From contig BROE01000004.1 of NCBI GenBank assembly GCA_036571765.1, positions 2,726,418 through 2,790,417 of the forward strand: a stretch of DNA of 64,000 nt. The letters are read 5' to 3'. The position numbers and the translations under genes were made by a program. This DNA comes from Plecoglossus altivelis. Taxonomy: Eukaryota > Chordata > Actinopteri > Osmeriformes > Plecoglossidae. Positions 11,563-23,100 of the stretch are shown piece by piece. Each line of letters begins with the position of its first letter. The first letter of the stretch is position 1. The notes below the pieces were generated by a model. The model saw only the letters and a list, made by a program, of their open reading frames with translations. It ran no database searches and was not told the origin of the DNA.

Positions 11563-12873
11563 AGCAGAGAGAGAGAACAGAAGTGTGTGTGGCAAGATAT
11601 TACTCAAGAATGCCAACGAGCCATTCAGCCTGCTGTAAATCTACTCGTTACCAACCGACCAATCAGACAGAGCGGTGCTGGGTCAGCAGAGCTGTCAGCC
11701 TATAGGAGGAGGGGGATGAGGAGTGTGATATGCATGACAGCCTCTGATAGGTCACAGGGCTAAGCTCTACATCACACGCTAAAATGGCATTCTGGGAAGG
11801 TGTGTGTTCATGTGTGTGGGACCCATGGTTTATAACCTTTATACGGTGTATAACCTGTTTAAGGGTCAAGCACAGATATTTACAGCAAGATTCATCTATG
11901 CTGAATGTTTCCTTTATAGAAACAGGTCCACCAATAAGCCACAACTAAATCGATATATAAATAAATCGACAAATTAAATCAAACTAGATCACGGTACCTT
12001 AACTAAAGAGAGATGTTAAAGAGATTTGTGTTTATTTTTAAAAAGCAGATCAAACAGCAGCACCCTGAGAGGTTGGTTGTAGAGTCATCCTGGCTAACTC
12101 AGCAGACACGAGGAGAGATGAGCTAAAAGATGTTAGATTAAACGGCTCATTTAAGCCTCAATGAAGTCTAGACGTCACTAGCTCTGAATGAAGGAGTCTA
12201 GACGTCACTAGCTCTGAGTGAAGGAGTCTAGACGTCACTAGCTCTGAATGAAGGAGTCTAGACGTCACTAGCTCTGAGTGAAGGAGTCTAGACTCCAGTA
12301 TGTCTGAGTGAAGGAGTCTAGACGTCACACTAGCTCTGAATGAAGGAGTCTAGACTCCATTAGGTCAAATGTAGGAGTCCAGACTTGTAAATCTCTCTCA
12401 CCTTCAGAAGCTCTTTGTTGGCAAACGCCAGAATCCCCTCAAAGATGACAACATTGGCTCCGTACACGGTTTTCTGGAGAGAGAAAACACATCATTCGTA
12501 CAGCATGCAGAGTTTGGTGCGTGTCCGTAGTAGTGCGTGTCTGCGGTAGTGCGTGTCTGTGGTAGTGTGTGTCTGTGGTAGTGTGTGTCTGCGGTAGTGT
12601 GTGTCTGTGGTAGTGTGTGTCTGTGGTAGTGTGTGTCTGCGGTAGTGTGTGTCTGCGGTAGTGCGTGTCTGCGGTAGTGTGTGTCTGTGGTAGTGTGTGT
12701 CTGTGGTAGTGTGTGTCTGTGGTAGTGTGTGTCTGTGGTAGTGTGTGTGTGACGTTTGGTTTAGACAGAGAAGACACCTCTAACTCCACAGGGGTCCATT
12801 CTATCCCCACACACGCACAGGTACACACACACGCACGCACGCACGCACACACACACACACACACACGCACGCA

Positions 12874-12922
<49 letters not shown>

Positions 12923-14023
12923 CTCACCCAGTCTTTGCGGCGGCAGTGGGAGGTGAAGTCGTACACAGGAACTTTAACACTCTTTCCCTTCTTCAGCTTC
13001 CTGAGCACCATCACCAGAAGCTCAAAGTCAAACGCCTCCGGGTGGTCGAAGTTGTACTCATTCCTGGAGGCCAGCTCTTGCTCCTCCCTGGTCAGGACCT
13101 GGGGGAGGGGGGGAGGGGAGAGGGAGGAGGAGTGGAATGAAGACAGTGTGGAGCTGAGAAAAGTAGTAGTTTACTACTTAAACAGCATTTTTCTTCTTAA
13201 CAGAGAAGACTGACTCCTGAGCCCAACACAGCCAGGGACATCATTCATATCAGTTCCTTCATTAGTTCACCCATCCACATGGGCGCTGAAGCAATTAAAC
13301 CTCCAATTAGGATTAATGTCCTTTAGAGACACAGAGCATCGTACTGCACTGCCTCTGGGATCACCTCACCTGAAGATCAGTTCCTGCTAAATATCTCATC
13401 ATTCATGTTAATATGATTGATATTGTAAACACAAGCATCTGATAAGACTACAGAGTGGAATACTAACTGTGAGGCAGGTAGAGTCAGGGCAGGTAGAGGC
13501 AGGGCAGGTAGAGTCAGGGCAGGTGTGTGGTGTGAGGCAGGTAGTCAGGGCAGGTAGAGTCGGGGGCAGGTAGAGTCGGGGGCAGGTAGTCAGGCATGTT
13601 GCCCAGATCCTGACTCACTCCAGCACAGTCTTGTTAAGCACCTCATCCAATCGCTTCATTTAATACAACCTGAACTCTTGTATTGGTCCTGGAAATACCC
13701 TCCCATCACAGCTACCCCAGGCTGCAAAACAAGCCCACCCAGAGCAGCTGTACCTTATAGAAGGAGTCCATAGAGAGCAGAACCACCCAGGGAACATCCA
13801 GAGCTTCTATGATCTTATTGGCTACGGTGGTCTTCCCAGAAGCACTTCCACCACACAAGCCTGGAACAGGAAACAGCTTTTAGACACTTTCATCCAGTGT
13901 CTCCATGACAACCCACTGGAGGAGAAAGGTTCTGATGCAACACAAACTGACATGATAGAAAACTGCATTACACAGCTCTTTATGTGCAGTCTAGACACAC
14001 TAGACAGTACAGCTGTGGAGAGA

Positions 14024-14060
<37 letters not shown>

Positions 14061-15830
14061 GCCTGCCTGCCTGCCTGCCTGCCTGTGTGTCTGCCTGTCT
14101 ACGTGTCAGCGTGTCTGTCTTTCTGTGTGTCTGCCTGCCTGCCTGCCTGTCTGTTTGGCCCTTCTTACTGCTGGTCTTCCTACATCTATGTGTCATGTTG
14201 CTTTGAATTAAAGCGACTGTTAAATGAAAAATCATGTCCTCCTCTCTCCCCCCTACATCTCTCCTTACTCCACCTCCATCTCTTCTCTCTTCCCCCTCCA
14301 TCTCTTTTCTCTCCCCCCTACATCTCTCCTTACTCCCCCTCCATCTTTTCCCTTCTCCCTCCTCCATCTCTTCTCTCTCCCCCCTTCATCACTCTTCTCT
14401 TCCCCCTCCCTCACCTCTCTTCCCCCTCCATCTCTCCTCTCTCCCCCCTTCATCTCTCTTCTCTCCCCCCTCCCTCACCTCTCCACTAGGTTAATCAAAC
14501 TCGTGTTTTGGAGGACAAATAGAGGAGAGAGTCAGATATAAAAGGTTTCACCGATGACGAAGGCTTCTTTGAAGGTGGTGCCTGTGACGTTGTACCAGGG
14601 CGGGCGCCCGGCCGTGTAGATCGTCCTCTTATTGGTTCTCAGTAAGGGGGGCTCGGTCTTGCTCTGGCTGGTCGTCCGTTTCCGCGGCGACAACGAAGAC
14701 GTCAAAGGGCAGTTGAGAAGGCTGTCCAGGGAATCGTCTCCGCTTCCGCTGCCACGGCGTGTGACACGGAGGAGCAGAGAAAACAGAGAGATTACCTCAA
14801 ATATCGAAGCCCTTGTCATCAAAGTTGCTACTATGCGTCGAACACAAATCAGACTAAAGTGATTTCATACAGGTTTAATCGCCGGTGGCTCGCAATGACG
14901 GAAACGATCATTTTCACCATCAGAAATGCCTATTTAGCTCACGCCCGTCCCCACTGTGCAACATGAGCATGTTAAATCTACTAAACATGTTCTGAGGAGA
15001 AAAAAGAAGGTGTCCATATATCTTTGGACCCCTCTTACTTAAATGTCTCCACAGTGATGTAGCTAGCTAGCTACAGTAGCAACTGCTGTCCGTGTGAGCG
15101 AGGGAGAGACGGCAAACCTCGGCACGTCTCCCCAGGAAATCACACGGCTGCCCGGCAAGGAATGGGGAAAGCACTCGCATGAGTAAGGCTGTCATCATCT
15201 GGTCGAAAAGGTGTCTGACTTGACTGACAGTCATCAACTGGGTCACGGTGGTCAAGAAAGCCAAAGTAACACATGGTCTCGTTCCCACCATCAATGCCAC
15301 GTCTATCGGCATTTAATCATCAAGGCATTAGACTAGCTAGCTGCCACATATCCAAGCAGTGCAGATAGTAGCAAGCTAGTTAGCAAGCTATCTGGTCAAC
15401 TTAATTCGTTATTCTGCACCAACACGTAATGATTCAATTCAGTGATTTGAGTTATGTAACTTATCCGGGTATCACTAACTGAAAATGATTGGTATATAGC
15501 TGGTTAAATAGCTGAAATCCGTTTATGACTGTGATGCCACCTACCAGGATTGGTAGCTATACAATACTGGCTAGCAAGCTAGCTACTTGGCTAGCTAGCG
15601 ACGCTACCTGTACACTGTTTTATCCGTTGCTTTCTCCTTTAGTCAGAAACCATTATAAAGTGCCCAGGTAAATACCTGTCTGATCTGGGCATAGGTCGGT
15701 CATCTTCCGTAGTTTTGTCTGTAGACTGAGAGCCGACATCAACTGCAGCTTGGTTCATTGTCAAAGCCATGTCTCCATCTCGTACTACTGCGCGGTTTAC
15801 ACGTGAGGAGGGACGGCGTGCTGACGTCAT
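4748..15830 (-). CDS. uckl1: Uridine-cytidine kinase-like 1 (15 coding exons, 565 aa)
   Basis: Exons, 5' to 3' on minus: 15830-15676, 14748-14552, 13860-13754, 13098-12928, 12473-12402, 10892-10703, 10529-10464, 10303-10285, 7809-7711, 7238-7145, 6905-6843, 6694-6572, 6326-6219, 5547-5391, 4824-4748. They sum to 1698 bases with all phases matching; human UCKL1 is 548 aa. The N-terminal part has SPRKRTTSQSKTEPPLLRT and RTIYTAGRPPWYN. The kinase P-loop GGSASGKTT is at about residues 120-128, followed by SMDSFYK, NFDHPEAFDF and KQYNKFVKPAFEQYI. The C-terminal uracil-phosphoribosyltransferase-like domain (about 345-565) carries GVSILRAGETME, LMDSTVSTGAAA and PGIGNFGDRYFGTD. The kinase family phosphorylates uridine and cytidine in pyrimidine salvage; activity of the UPRT-like half is uncertain. 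The 10464 donor was chosen over 10468 because only it keeps the 19-base exon in frame. Start alternatives are the Met codons at about 15770 and 15755. Confidence 0.93.
4915..5047. repeat. 18-bp minisatellite
   Basis: About eight copies of GACAGATGATTCAAAGT with small variants, in the last intron of uckl1. Confidence 0.8.
5168..5375. repeat. GA/GGA polypurine tract
   Basis: Purine-only AGAGGGGAGGAGAAGAG repeats on +, in uckl1 intron 14. It produces long Arg/Glu/Gly or Leu/Ser/Pro shadow reading frames. Confidence 0.85.
5552..5977. repeat. Long GA-rich GAGAGGCAGAGA tract
   Basis: About 425 bases of near-pure purine with regular GCAG interruptions, in uckl1 intron 13. Triplex (H-DNA) formation is possible by composition. 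Confidence 0.85.
6080..6208. repeat. (TG)n with TACGTCTG interruptions
   Basis: TG microsatellite broken by TACGTCTG or TACATCTG, directly 3' of the uckl1 exon ending at 6219. Confidence 0.85.
6365..6571 (-). repeat. Exon-end/donor-derived minisatellite in uckl1 intron 12
   Basis: Five copies (starting near 6365, 6407, 6440, 6483 and 6536) resemble the end of the exon at 6572-6694: minus-strand CACTGGAGAACCAGAG then GTACACAC. They are separated by (TG)n. The nearest copy (6536) differs at one base and keeps a donor-like GAG then GTACAC. Confidence 0.8.
6697..6835. repeat. (AC)n followed by 15-bp minisatellite
   Basis: An AC run at 6697-6733, then five copies of GGGGGCCAGGCGTGG at 6768-6835, both in uckl1 intron 11 next to the exon 6843-6905. 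Confidence 0.85.
7275..7705. repeat. (GA)n / CAGACAGA tract
   Basis: GAGAGACAGAGA grading into ACAGACAGACAG over 430 bases, in uckl1 intron 9. The long Ser/Leu/Cys/Val open frames here are artefacts of this repeat. Confidence 0.85.
7834..7850. promoter_or_regulatory. CTCF-like motif (weak)
   Basis: ACTGCCCCCTGCTGCCA resembles the CTCF core with one mismatch. It is intronic in uckl1. Confidence 0.2.
7978..8252. repeat. Two adjacent minisatellites (CTCTGATCTAACCC; CCCAGACCGACTGA)
   Basis: Three copies of a CACTCTGATCTAACCCTGCC unit (7978-8062), then 10-15-bp ACCCAGACCGACTG units (8088-8252), in uckl1 intron 8. Confidence 0.8.
8850..8953. repeat. (TG)n microsatellite
   Basis: About 45 TG dinucleotides with three interruptions, in uckl1 intron 8. 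Confidence 0.95.
8954..9745. other. Unique intronic stretch of uckl1 with a CpG-dense patch
   Basis: No exon supported. About 9385-9480 is CpG-rich (GCGTCGTCGCGCCGTCGTC and neighbours), unlike the repeats around it. A 127-codon plus-strand frame covers it (9245-9628) but has no recognisable domain or splice context, so I do not call a gene. Confidence 0.4.
9748..10110. repeat. (AC)n and (TG)n microsatellite cluster
   Basis: ACACAAACAC repeats (9748-9800), pure AC (9873-9922) and TG with regular TCTGGTG interruptions (9993-10110), all in uckl1 intron 8. Confidence 0.9.
10345..10452. repeat. GC-box minisatellite
   Basis: Six copies of a 17-18-bp unit, GGGGGCGGGGCTGTCGGAAG with variants, between the 19-base exon and exon 10464-10529 of uckl1. 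Each unit contains GGGGCGGGG, an Sp1-type box. Confidence 0.8.
10556..10681. repeat. AC/ACGC-rich microsatellite
   Basis: CACACGCACGCACAC repeats in uckl1 intron 6. Confidence 0.9.
10958..11182. repeat. GACAGACAGGTAGGCA minisatellite
   Basis: Tetranucleotide-derived GACA/GGTA/GGCA repeat, 225 bases, in uckl1 intron 5. Confidence 0.85.
11326..11580. repeat. (GA)n tract
   Basis: GAGAGAGA with GAGCGAGA and GGGAGA interruptions, in uckl1 intron 5. Confidence 0.9.
12166..12380. repeat. ~32-bp minisatellite with TCTAGACGTCAC
   Basis: Six imperfect copies of GAAGGAGTCTAGACGTCACT plus AGCTCTGAGT, ending 20 bases 3' (minus sense) of the exon 12402-12473. Units carry a TCTAGA palindrome joined to a GACGTCAC CRE-like element. 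Confidence 0.85.
12525..12752. repeat. 18-bp minisatellite GTGTGTCTGTGGTAGTGT
   Basis: About 12 copies in uckl1 intron 4. CTGCGGTAG and CTGTGGTAG variants alternate. Confidence 0.9.
12818..12921. repeat. (AC)n / (ACGC)n microsatellite
   Basis: ACGCACGCAC and ACACAC blocks end 6 bases from the donor of the uckl1 exon 12928-13098. Confidence 0.9.
13466..13592. repeat. 15-bp GTAGAGTCAGGGCAG minisatellite
   Basis: Eight imperfect copies in uckl1 intron 3. Confidence 0.8.
14021..14490. repeat. (CTGT)n/(CTGC)n followed by CT-rich minisatellite
   Basis: CTGT/CTGC tetranucleotides at 14021-14160. From 14230, CCCCTCCATCTCTCCTCTCT and ACATCTCTCCTTACTCC units. All lie in uckl1 intron 2. Confidence 0.85.
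15822..15829. promoter_or_regulatory. Perfect palindromic CRE (TGACGTCA) overlapping uckl1 start codon
   Basis: TGACGTCA, the consensus CREB/ATF site, shares bases with the first in-frame ATG of uckl1 (15828-15830). Either transcription starts upstream of it and the site is in the leader, or translation uses a later Met and the site is promoter DNA. Confidence 0.45.
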
Positions 15831-17105
15831 CTTGTTGTGTAGCGAAACGTATAGAGCTGGTCAGCGCTGCGGGGAAAAGGCGCATACAGTTAACTTTTAG
15901 TCTGATTTCGAGACAAGAGTTTAGCTGGAGTCTGCATGTTAGTAATGTATGTTAGGATTCGTACATTTGGTGTGATTGTACACAGACTATATAGTAACAT
16001 GAAGATGCACCTCTTAAACTACATGGATTAATTCCCTTAACGCACCCTGACGCAGATGTAGCCCAAATTACTGCGAAATTTACCATTTTTGTACGTCGTG
16101 TACAAAGAGACGTAGAGAGAGATATTTTTGTTTGACGTTGAAGGCTATGCCTACTTGAGATGTGATCGATGTGATCATGTTACACTATAGTATAACTTTG
16201 CGCAACAATATCAACAACATAAATGAATTGACGCCCTGTTTTAATTAAGACTGTACAACAGAAGCTGAGTAGAACCGCTGCCTTTGATATCTGCTGCTCT
16301 ATCATGGTATCAGCCTTTCATGTTAATACTCAGCCCATACGTCGATTATGATATAGGTGTCTGCAAGATAAATAACTGTTATCCTTAAGGTCCATCACAA
16401 TAACATTTAGTATACCTACCTCATTCTTTTGATTTCATAACTTCCGTTAAGGTCATAGAAATCTTTTTCAATGGCCAGAATTTCATCGATTGATCTTTCT
16501 TTTGTCTCTCACACTTACACCATAATTTGCTAAAAACATTCAGTTACAATCCAGATATTTATTTGAGACATTAAAGAAAAGGTCTGGTGTCATTGTGTTT
16601 AATGATGTTGCAGTGCTGTTTTTTGACTTGAGGTCTTTGCAATAAAGATGAAACTAAATATATATATTTTTTTACAGCAGATCTATCTAAATGTGTCTTT
16701 TCCTTCGTCTCAATATGACAAGGAATTCATTGTAGAGATATCAAAACGCTGTACTTGTCTTTAGTTCATGCCAGCTATACATTCCGCTTAAAGGCTAAAC
16801 TGTCTCCATGCATTGTGACGAACACCTGCACCAAAGCAAAGCACGAGGACCACAAGCCAAGTTCGCCAGTGACAGCGTGCAACTGTCGCAACCACATCTC
16901 TCCGCGCGCTTGACCGAAACCGGCTATTAGAGATGAAGGAATTGGTTATTTTGATGAATACTGTCGGAATCGCCTAGGTGACTCTATGAGGGTGTGTTTT
17001 GAAATATATAAATCGGATTTATTGCATCAACAAACACTTCGCAGCTTTTTGATATTGCTTTTGGTTTAGGATAGAGATAACAGGATTTAAGCGCCCGTGA
17101 GCAAC
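15831..17105. promoter_or_regulatory. Shared upstream region of divergent uckl1 and slc30a3
   Basis: 1275 bases separate the two start codons. The sequence is unique and AT-rich with CpG-bearing ends (15780-15880 and 16885-16975). No third gene is visible. Confidence 0.45.
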
Positions 17106-20100
17106 ATGGATGGATCCACAGTGAATTCGGAGAAATCGCAGCTTATACACGAGAAGAACGCAAAAATGTATTCTCTAAAAATGAAAAGGTATGCGTATAT
17201 TTATTTAGATTTGTTTCTCTGCAATCATGCTCTGGCTTATAGCTTTATTGTATTTAGTATGAAGTTAATATAGCCTTTTACGCGGTCATATTTATCAGAT
17301 TTTTGCCTTTCATATTACGTTGTAATTTACCAGTCTGAATAAGAGTATGGTAGCCTTATGTTAAAGGTCGTATTGGAGCATTAATCTGATGATAATTTGG
17401 TCACTGATGCTAACTTGTTACAAATTTAGCAAACTAAGTTTTGAAGCATACTGCAACGCTTTGTCAGTATGTACAAGTGACCAATAGTATCTCGCAATTT
17501 CGGAATAATGTGATATTCAAATGTATCTTTAAAAAATATATGCATAAGGATGTGAGGGGACAACGTCCATCAAGTGGATCCAAGAGAGTCTATACTATAC
17601 AGTCTATACCATACAGTCTTTACTATACACTCTATACTCTACAGTATATATTAAACAGTCTATACTAAACAGTCTATACTATACAGTCTATACTATACAG
17701 TCTATACTATACAGTCTTTACTATACAGTTTATACTATACAGTATACACTATAGTCTATATACTATAGAGAGACATATACTATATCGTCTATACTAACCA
17801 GTCTATACTAAACAGTTTATACTATAGTCTATACTAAACAGTATACTATATTCTCTATACTATCCAGTCTATACTATCCAGTCTATACTATCCAGTCTAT
17901 ACAGTGTGTAGAAACAGTGCAGTTTACACAGCCCTCTTGCAATCCGCACTCTGCCATTCAGTAAATGGCGAAATGCGAAGTGTTTTATGTGAATGAACAA
18001 ATTCATTTCCACGCCTCGGTTCGTTTTGGACATCAGTGTTTGACGAATGGCCCTTGGTGGGTTTAACGCGCGCTGCTTAAAATCGTCACGTCTCTTAACC
18101 GTACGTGGGCGAAGACATAAGGATGCGACGCACGCTTCATCCTTCTTGCAACAGGATTTTAGGGAATCTATCTAAACACAAAACAGTGTATTAAAGCAAC
18201 ATCTATTTTACCTTCATTGAGCTAAAAAGACAAATTAACAACTTTAATTCAACAATCAATAATTCCAAGTAAGGCATATTCAAAATATCTATATATCAAA
18301 TACCATATTGTCTATGTAAAAAAACTGCGAGTAATATCTTCGTTTAAAAAAATGACATCATTCGTTTAGTTGGCTATTGCCTAAATAGTCTTTTCAAGTT
18401 AATTCTGTTCTAAATAACATTTTGAAATATGACGTGTGATTGGACCGATACTTAGCATTATTTCCCTAAACAAATCGGGCTGATAATTTATAAGTGTTAG
18501 TGTAGTTGTATGGACAGACTATAAATCATGATGCCCTATCACTCACTGTTCATTATCCTCAATAAGGACCGTAAAGAACCCTAATTAAGCTTAGAATACC
18601 ACAATGCACCACAAAATACTGTTCTTGCTGCATTGCATGTAGTATTGCAGTTGAGATGTTGTTTCGCTGTGGTTAAACAGAGAGTAGTTATAAAGGCCTG
18701 TCCTGGTTCGCCGTGTGTCCTGGAGATGTGGGCATGTTACACTGTGTTTGGTTGGCTCTGACCACCCGAATACCCTGGAGAAAACTACACTCTTGTGATT
18801 TTCTATTTGTGGGCTGTGTAGGTTTGGATAACAGCGTCTACTTAATTAATAAAATATAGATTGGCCCCCCAAAATTTTTTTTTACATATAGGCCTATTAA
18901 TCATATGAAAAGTTAGATTATTTTCAGTAATAGGCAGGGAAAGTTTCAAGCAGGATACCTGATGAAAACAATAATGCTCTAGTCACCAATACGGTGGTTC
19001 ACTTACGGTACTATCTATTGCAGTTGAAAGGAATGTCGTTTTTTAACAGTAAAAAGCCTATATAAATAATAATTTCGCCTTTATAAGAATAATGTGAACA
19101 ATGAAGGCATCGTTAAATGATTGTCTAAATGTGTCAGTAGGCCCAATCGGTTAACATACATTTTTTACTTGTATTAGGCTATGTTAACGGATTCTTTGAC
19201 ATAACCAAACTAATTTAAATTGTGGTAAAGGGACAAAACCTGAGATGAAGTGGCTCGTGTGTTCTAATAATATCGCTTCATGGATTCAAGAGTGGCGGGG
19301 TAATTGGGTCGACTAACCGGAGTTAGGCTACTCGACCAACGGTAGCCAAGGCCGGTTCGATGCTAACACATGAACCGGATAATGTGGAAGTTGATGACCG
19401 ACGACGGTAGAATCCAATGTGTTCAAAACGGTCACTTCGATCAGGAGGGAGTTTGTCGGGCTAGCAAGGATGCTTGTTGGTTTGCGAGTGAAATGGAACA
19501 TATGGCAGGTTAGACTATTTGGACAAGAGTGTGTTACGCGTCATTTACTCCTTAAAGAGAGCGGATGAGGTGTCTCTCTAAAATTTGCTCCATGCAGAAA
19601 ATGCTACTGTTTCGCAAGGCGAGCGATTTTTGCGAGTCGTTTGCTGAGGTTTGAACACGACGTTACATTTTATTCATTCGAAAGCTTTTTATCGAAAGAG
19701 ACAGTGCAAATACCAAACAAACTAGACCACAACAGAAAAGGAAAATCCTACAAAACACATAGAAAGCAGAAAACACTTCCGATTAATCACTGTTGAAGGG
19801 TAGTGTTATAGCAGTTTTATCTGCAAAGGCCTCGAGAAGGCCCTCCGTAAAAAAAAACACGCATGCAATTACACCAGGACATCACATTTCAGATCGCTGT
19901 CAAGATCCTTCCCTCCATCGAATTACACACCCGGTTCCCACCCTTTCACCGTCAACCTCGTCTCTTATCTCCGTCGAACTGTCGGCATCTTTAGAACAAG
20001 AACGGGTTCCATCATCTAGTTGCATGTTCTTCTTGCTGGTGTGAATTTTTATGGTGCACACACACCTCATTGGTTCTAACCTGACATTACTCAATAATCA

Positions 20101-23100
20101 TTGAACATAACATTGTCCTATTGTCTACGTAGAAATACAAATGATTATTCTCTGGGGGAAAAAGCCGATGGTGATTTTATGACATTCCAAATGTTTTACC
20201 GGAGGATATTTTTGTAAGGTAAGCAACAAAAAATATTGTTTGCTCGGAGCGGATTGCAAACCCCCGCCATAAATCATTATGCAATTGTTTGATTGGAGAA
20301 AACTTAAATATCATATTTTCATGCTCTGATGAATCTGGCCTCAGGCCATCCAGGGACCAGAGCAGCATATAAAGTCTAGTTTCACTCAGAAAACACAATG
20401 AACGACAGAAAGAAGTCCAACAAGGACTCGTGAAAATGAACAGACTTCACGGAAATAATAGGTTGAATTTAGTTGCTGTTAAGTTTTTTTTTGTGCAAAT
20501 CGCAAAACCACTGGCCTCGACAAAAACAGGATCCATCGACGAATACAGTTTTTACGGCTGTGTATGAAAGACTTTAGATTTCACTTTAATAATCATATAA
20601 TGTTTTGCTTTTGTTAGCATTGAATCTCAGATGGCTTTTTTGAACTGTCACTTCGTGACTCAAGACCTCAGTTAGTTGAAGTGATCCGCAGAGGACGCTG
20701 ACGTGACCCGAGACAGGCCCTTCAGTCCTGCTGTGTATCTGGACGTGTGTGTGTGTGTGTGTTTGTACATGTTTATGTGTGTCAGTGTGTTTGTGTCTGT
20801 GTTTCTGCTGTCCTATGCTGATGCGTGCGTGTCGTGTGCGTGGCGGACGTCCACGCAGGTTACATCCAGGCGGTGTTTGAGTCCGTTTCTCCCAAAGGTG
20901 TGATTAAACAGAAGCTGTTTTCCGCTCCAACGCATCCTTTCAAGCAGACAGACCCATGGGACTAAGACAGACCCAGGACTGAAGACCACTCGCTTATCTC
21001 CAGGAACCCAAATTACCTTCTCATGGATCATTAGTCACATCATACAGATCCTCCTGGATGAACACAGAGAGAGGGAGGGAGATAGAGAGAGAGGGAGGGA
21101 GGGAGGGAGATAGAGAGGGAGGGAGAGAGAGAGAGAGGGAGTGAGAGGGAGGGAGGGAGATAGAGAGAGAGAGGGAGATAGAGAGAGGGAGACGGGCAGA
21201 AATAGAGGGGGAGAAAGGGGGAGAGAAAGGGAGGGAGAGAGAGAGGGAGGGAGAGAGAGAGAGAGAGGTAGAAAGGGAGAGAGGGAGGGAGGGAGGGAGA
21301 AAGGGAGGGAGTGTGAGAGAGAAGGAGAATGGGAGATAGGGAGAGCGGTGATGGACCAAGTCAGCGAAGGCTTCAGTGATTGGATTTTAATAGAATGTCT
21401 TAGTGTGTCTCATGGGAGTTGTAGATTTTGGTTTTGTGGTTCAGGAGATGCACCTACACAAATACGAATCTTGCTTTACCTCCCGCAAGGCTTAATGCTT
21501 CCAAGATAAATAAATCGTAATTTTAACGTAAATGTTAAAAGTCATTATTCACCTTGAAACATCAAGTCTATATGACTAATTAAAACCTGTCCTCTCCCCT
21601 CTGTTCCCCCTCTGTCCCCCTCCCCCCCTTGTCCCCCCTCTCCCCCCCTCTATCCCCTCTCCCCCCCTCTGTCCCCCCTCTCCCCCCCTCTGTTCCCCCT
21701 GTCCCCCTCTGTCCCCCCTCCTCTAGCGCTTTCTCAGACCCTAAGGAGGAGTATCCCAGCATGCCGTTGGGGAACGGGGATGTGGGAGGGGCCATCGAGC
21801 TCAAGCGTCCAGTGGGTGCTCATTGTCATGGTAACAAGGTGGTGTGTGAGGAGAGCCTGGACAAGGCGCTGGCCAAGAGAAAGCTGTACATCGCCTCTGT
21901 CGTCTGCCTCTTCTTCATGATAGGAGAGGTCATAGGTGAGCACAGGTGTGACAGGTCATAGGTGAGCACAGGTGTGACAGCACAGGTGTGACAGGGCACA
22001 GGTGAGCACAGGTGTGACAGGTCATAGGTGTGACAGGTCATAGGTGAGCACAGGTGTGACAGCACAGGTGTGACAGGTCATAGGTGAGCACAGGTGTGAC
22101 AGGGCACAGGTGTGACAGGGCACAGGTGTGACAGGGCACAGGTGAGCACAGGTGTGACAGGGCACAGGTGGGCACAGGTGTGACAGGTCACAGGTGGGCA
22201 CAGGTGTGACAGGGCACAGGTGAGCACAGGTGTGACAGGGCACAGGTGAGCGCAGGTGTGACAGGGCACAGGTGAACACAGGTGTGAGGGTTCCTCTTGA
22301 GATAGTAGAACCGTGTGTGTGATGTGTATTAATTTAGACAAATCAACAAGCAAGGTGGGGATTTGAACCTGTGGATCAGCAGTTTTAACCACTAAGCTGA
22401 ACTTCTTCCAGTTGAGAGTAGAACGCTCTATCAGCAGTACTAGCACGACTGCTGTCTAGATGAGGACACACACACACTCACCTCAGAGGATGTAAAAGGG
22501 ATCAGAGCATGACTGAACCTTTCTCATATTCAGTATAATAACGATAGGCTCCTTGCCATGTCTCTGCAAGTCATAACTTCTAGGAGATAAAAAAGATAAA
22601 GTTGTCTTCAACCTTTCACTCCGCAGGGAAAATCCCTGAATTCTTTTTACACGCTGACGTCATTCTCTTCTCACTTCCACCTCTACTTCCTAAAGGACAG
22701 AGTCCCTCCTTTATGTAGGTCCCCTTTCCCCCCTCCTCTCCTGCCCCTGCCTCTCACCTGTCGGTCTCCTCTCCCGCCCCACCCCCAGGTCTCTCTGAGC
22801 TGTCTCTGCCTCCCCCCCAGGGGGCTACCTGGCTCACAGCCTGGCCATCATGACGGATGCAGCCCACCTGCTGACGGACCTGGGCAGCATGCTGGTCAGC
22901 CTCTTCTCCCTCTGGGTCTCCTCCAGACCTCCCACCAAGACCATGACACTAGGCTGGCACCGCTCAGGTCAGGACCCTGCACTCCCCTGTCCTCCTGTCC
23001 TTTTGTCCTCCTGCTCCCCTGTGCCCTGTCTCCCTGTCCTTATGTCCTCCTGCTCCCCTGTCCTTATGTCCCCTGCCCTCCTTTTGTCCTCCTGCTCCTC

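Larger units (their letters stand above)
17189..21726. other. slc30a3 intron 1
   Basis: The largest intron of the gene (4.5 kb). It is mostly unique, AT-rich sequence; 17906-20700 shows no exon and no clear repeat. Confidence 0.6.
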
